DNA of 64,000 bases from Alphaproteobacteria bacterium UBA6038 (GTDB lineage Bacteria; Pseudomonadota; Alphaproteobacteria; Micropepsales; Micropepsaceae), in the NCBI GenBank assembly GCA_002429315.1, contig DIZC01000083.1, positions 11,418 through 75,417 of the forward strand. Reading direction: 5' to 3'. The notes under the pieces were generated by a model. It was not told where the DNA came from and ran no database searches. It was given only the letters and a program-made list of their open reading frames with translations. Every line of letters starts with the position of its first letter. Within the stretch, counting starts at the first letter, position 1. Below, piece after piece: positions 62,442-64,000 of this stretch. The position numbers and the translations under genes were made by a program.

Positions 62442-63224
62442 TCAACGCGAACCCGGCCAAAGGAGCGACGCTGCTGCCGACGCCAGGATGACAGTCGAGC
62501 CGACCAGGACGAGGGGCACATTGGTGCTCGCCAAACGCGGGCGGGCGTAACGATCGGCAAACATGATGATTGCCGCGCCGGCCATGACGCACAGATGCGC
62601 TGCACCCGCGACGAACGGCAGGAGCATCAGCGGCCAGCAGGCGCCGACACAGGCGCGCGCGTTGGCGAACCCAAAGCGCATGCTTCCCCACTCCGCGGCA
62701 AGCCCGAAGGCCGGCAATGGCGCAAAGGCGTGGCATCGGTTGAGGCTTTGCTGCCGCATCGAAGTGCCCTGCCAGACTATGGATGCGCTCAACACTAGCA
62801 GGAACGGCAGGAACGGGCTGCCGCCAAAGCCGATGCGAAGCGCGAGAGCGCAGAGCATCAGCAGCGCGATTGCGAGCAGCCACGTCATCATAAAGCCGGT
62901 CACAAACAACCCCGTGGCGCGCCACCGGCGTTCCGCAAAGCTCATGGCCGAAACTTGCGCGAGCGGGCGATGCAGCAGCGGCGCGGTCATCGCCGTCAGC
63001 ATCAATACCCACGACAGAGCAAGCGTACCGGCCGAATTGAACGCCAGCGCGGCCGGCAGGCCTAACGTAAAGAACGTATCTATGCCCAACATACCGCACA
63101 GCCGCGGAAGCATGAGTGCCTGATCGAACGCGATGAGCATCACCCAGCCGGACAGTGCGACGACGGGAAGGAACCAGAAGAATCCGCGCGTCATCTCGCG
63201 GAGGCCGGCCAACGCCGCCGTCAT
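62442..63224 (-). CDS. DUF2182 predicted metal-binding membrane protein
   Basis: This 260-residue protein has about seven hydrophobic segments. It has the DUF2182 pattern near residues 160-210: a Cys-His pair in LNRCHAFAPLP, then CVGACWPLMLLPFVAG. Those cysteines are the presumed metal ligands. Its ATG overlaps the stop of the tyrosinase gene (ATGA), so the two are translated together. DUF2182 has no proven function; coupling to a copper enzyme suggests copper supply or tolerance. Confidence 0.75.
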   Translation of the reverse strand: MTAALAGLREMTRGFFWFLPVVALSGWVMLIAFDQALMLPRLCGMLGIDTFFTLGLPAALAFNSAGTLALSWVLMLTAMTAPLLHRPLAQVSAMSFAERRWRATGLFVTGFMMTWLLAIALLMLCALALRIGFGGSPFLPFLLVLSASIVWQGTSMRQQSLNRCHAFAPLPAFGLAAEWGSMRFGFANARACVGACWPLMLLPFVAGAAHLCVMAGAAIIMFADRYARPRLASTNVPLVLVGSTVILASAAASLLWPGSR

Positions 63225-64000
63225 GAGCCGCTTTGACGGTGCAGGCTGATCTGGCCAACCTCGATCGCGTCGTCATCGCTCACGGTGCCACGCGGAACGA
63301 TCTGCACGTTTACTGTGTCCGCGCCGAGCTGACCCTTCAGGTGCATCGCGTCGATCGTCTTGGTGACCTCGATCATTTTGCTAAGGCCGGCGCCGCCCGA
63401 TTTGCCTTTCTTGTCTGTCGCGGATTCCAGGCCGAATAATGCGAAAGCGCCGACACGAACAGGCTTGGCATCCTTCTGCGCCTTGGGTGCGATGAAGACG
63501 TCGAACACAGCCGCGTCATTCTTGCCGCGGATTTTGGTCAGATACAGGAACACGCGATCGGGCTCGCCGGGGGTCGCCGGATTGACGGCATTGGCGGTGA
63601 AGCTGTGCGTCAGCGCTGCCACCGGGCGTGGCTTGAACTTCACCTCCGCGGTGGCCGGTTTCGCGCCGAGCTTCACGCCGCCTGTGGTGGAACCCAGCAG
63701 TTCGACTTTCGGCGCCATGTCCCGTTGTGCTCCCGTTGGCATTGGCGCCGCGAGGCCCAGACCGGTAAGCCGCAGCTGACGGCGCGCGGTGTGACCCAGC
63801 GGATCGCTAGTGTCGTCATAGTTGTACCCCAGGTTCGCCAGGCCCTGCATATCCTTTGGCGTGCACGCGATGTCTTTTCCCTGTGCATCGAAGATCGCGA
63901 AGGGTTGGTCGCTCGGGCCAGCCAACCAGTCCTTATCGGTCGGGTTCTGGTTGCGAGAGTCGCGGCGCAGCCACACTTCCCACAGGCGGTCGATGTTGCA
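63221..64000 (-). CDS. Tyrosinase/polyphenol-oxidase family protein (3' part)
   Basis: The frame is open to the right edge. There it reads CNIDRLWEVWLRRDSRNQNP, the region following the second copper-site histidines of tyrosinases. FAIFDAQGKDIACTPKDMQG and LANLGYNYDD follow, as in bacterial and plant polyphenol oxidases. The rest (about 200 residues) is the beta-rich C-terminal domain (PDRVFLYLTKIRGKNDAAVF). The copper-binding histidines themselves lie outside the window. The overlap with the DUF2182 gene gives an oxidase-plus-membrane-protein pair. Confidence 0.8.
   Translation of the reverse strand, partial: CNIDRLWEVWLRRDSRNQNPTDKDWLAGPSDQPFAIFDAQGKDIACTPKDMQGLANLGYNYDDTSDPLGHTARRQLRLTGLGLAAPMPTGAQRDMAPKVELLGSTTGGVKLGAKPATAEVKFKPRPVAALTHSFTANAVNPATPGEPDRVFLYLTKIRGKNDAAVFDVFIAPKAQKDAKPVRVGAFALFGLESATDKKGKSGGAGLSKMIEVTKTIDAMHLKGQLGADTVNVQIVPRGTVSDDDAIEVGQISLHRQSGS

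Noticed and set aside
1..64000. CRISPR arrays, rRNA genes and further tRNAs.
   Set aside because: No regularly spaced direct repeats, no rRNA-like sequence and no second cloverleaf with encoded CCA were seen by eye; a tool search could still find weak cases.

Overview
The window is a GC-rich, gene-dense bacterial sequence, most likely from an alphaproteobacterium. The evidence is the codon use, the LuxR-type and PAS_5-type regulators, the soil/Rhizobiales-like mobile genes and the style of the histidine kinases. No rRNA or core housekeeping operon is present, so the assignment is an inference. Much of the window is accessory: mobile-element remnants, polymorphic toxins, peptide-maturation genes and secreted proteins. 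Many genes are interrupted by one-base slips, several of them in short homopolymers. Some of these may be sequencing errors rather than biological decay, and each is flagged.

Left part (1-18.6 kb): a broken P-loop protein and a broken large serine recombinase, the latter flanked by a 16-bp inverted repeat. A minus-strand cluster follows: a degenerate SNase-like protein, a secreted BNR/von Willebrand D/Ig-like protein, a LodA-like tryptophylquinone oxidase fused to a VWA domain, and its LodB-like flavoprotein partner. Next comes a compact peptide-modification locus: a short basic peptide gene with a one-base slip in an A5 run, then two tandem radical SAM/SPASM enzymes. Plasmid- or ICE-type genes close this part: a small conserved protein, a TraD/TraG-type DNA-pumping ATPase and a frameshifted ParB-like protein ending at a clear terminator.

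Middle part (18.6-39 kb): a mini YD-repeat secreted peptide, then a 2330-residue Rhs protein with a transglutaminase-like N-terminus. Its toxin-tip/immunity unit has been duplicated in tandem. The second tip is an orphan, and the footprint of the duplication can be read from a copied 3' end of a neighbouring gene. After an IS fragment come a broken PAS_5 protein and a LuxR-type quorum sensor arranged divergently around a lux-box-like palindrome. A TPR histidine kinase follows. Then comes an unusual trio: a 57-residue peptide gene with its own terminator, followed by two related cupin/HEAT-like proteins. A second histidine kinase is truncated by an IS1595 remnant.

Right part (39.7-64 kb): a nine-gene cluster of unfamiliar composition (gluzincin protease and Lys-tailed metallo-beta-lactamase protein convergent with ferritin-like VioB-type protein, CxxC protein, propeller-like protein, metallophosphoesterase, two tandem paralogues and a nucleosidase-like protein). 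An intact IS1595-family transposase follows, with a three-gene operon (including an Ntn-hydrolase/proteasome-beta-like protein) abutting its 3' end. Next is an anomalous class II, leucine-like tRNA whose anticodon is UGG (a proline anticodon). A second, heavily frameshifted Rhs gene, two membrane proteins, a DUF2182 membrane protein and the 3' part of a tyrosinase complete the window.
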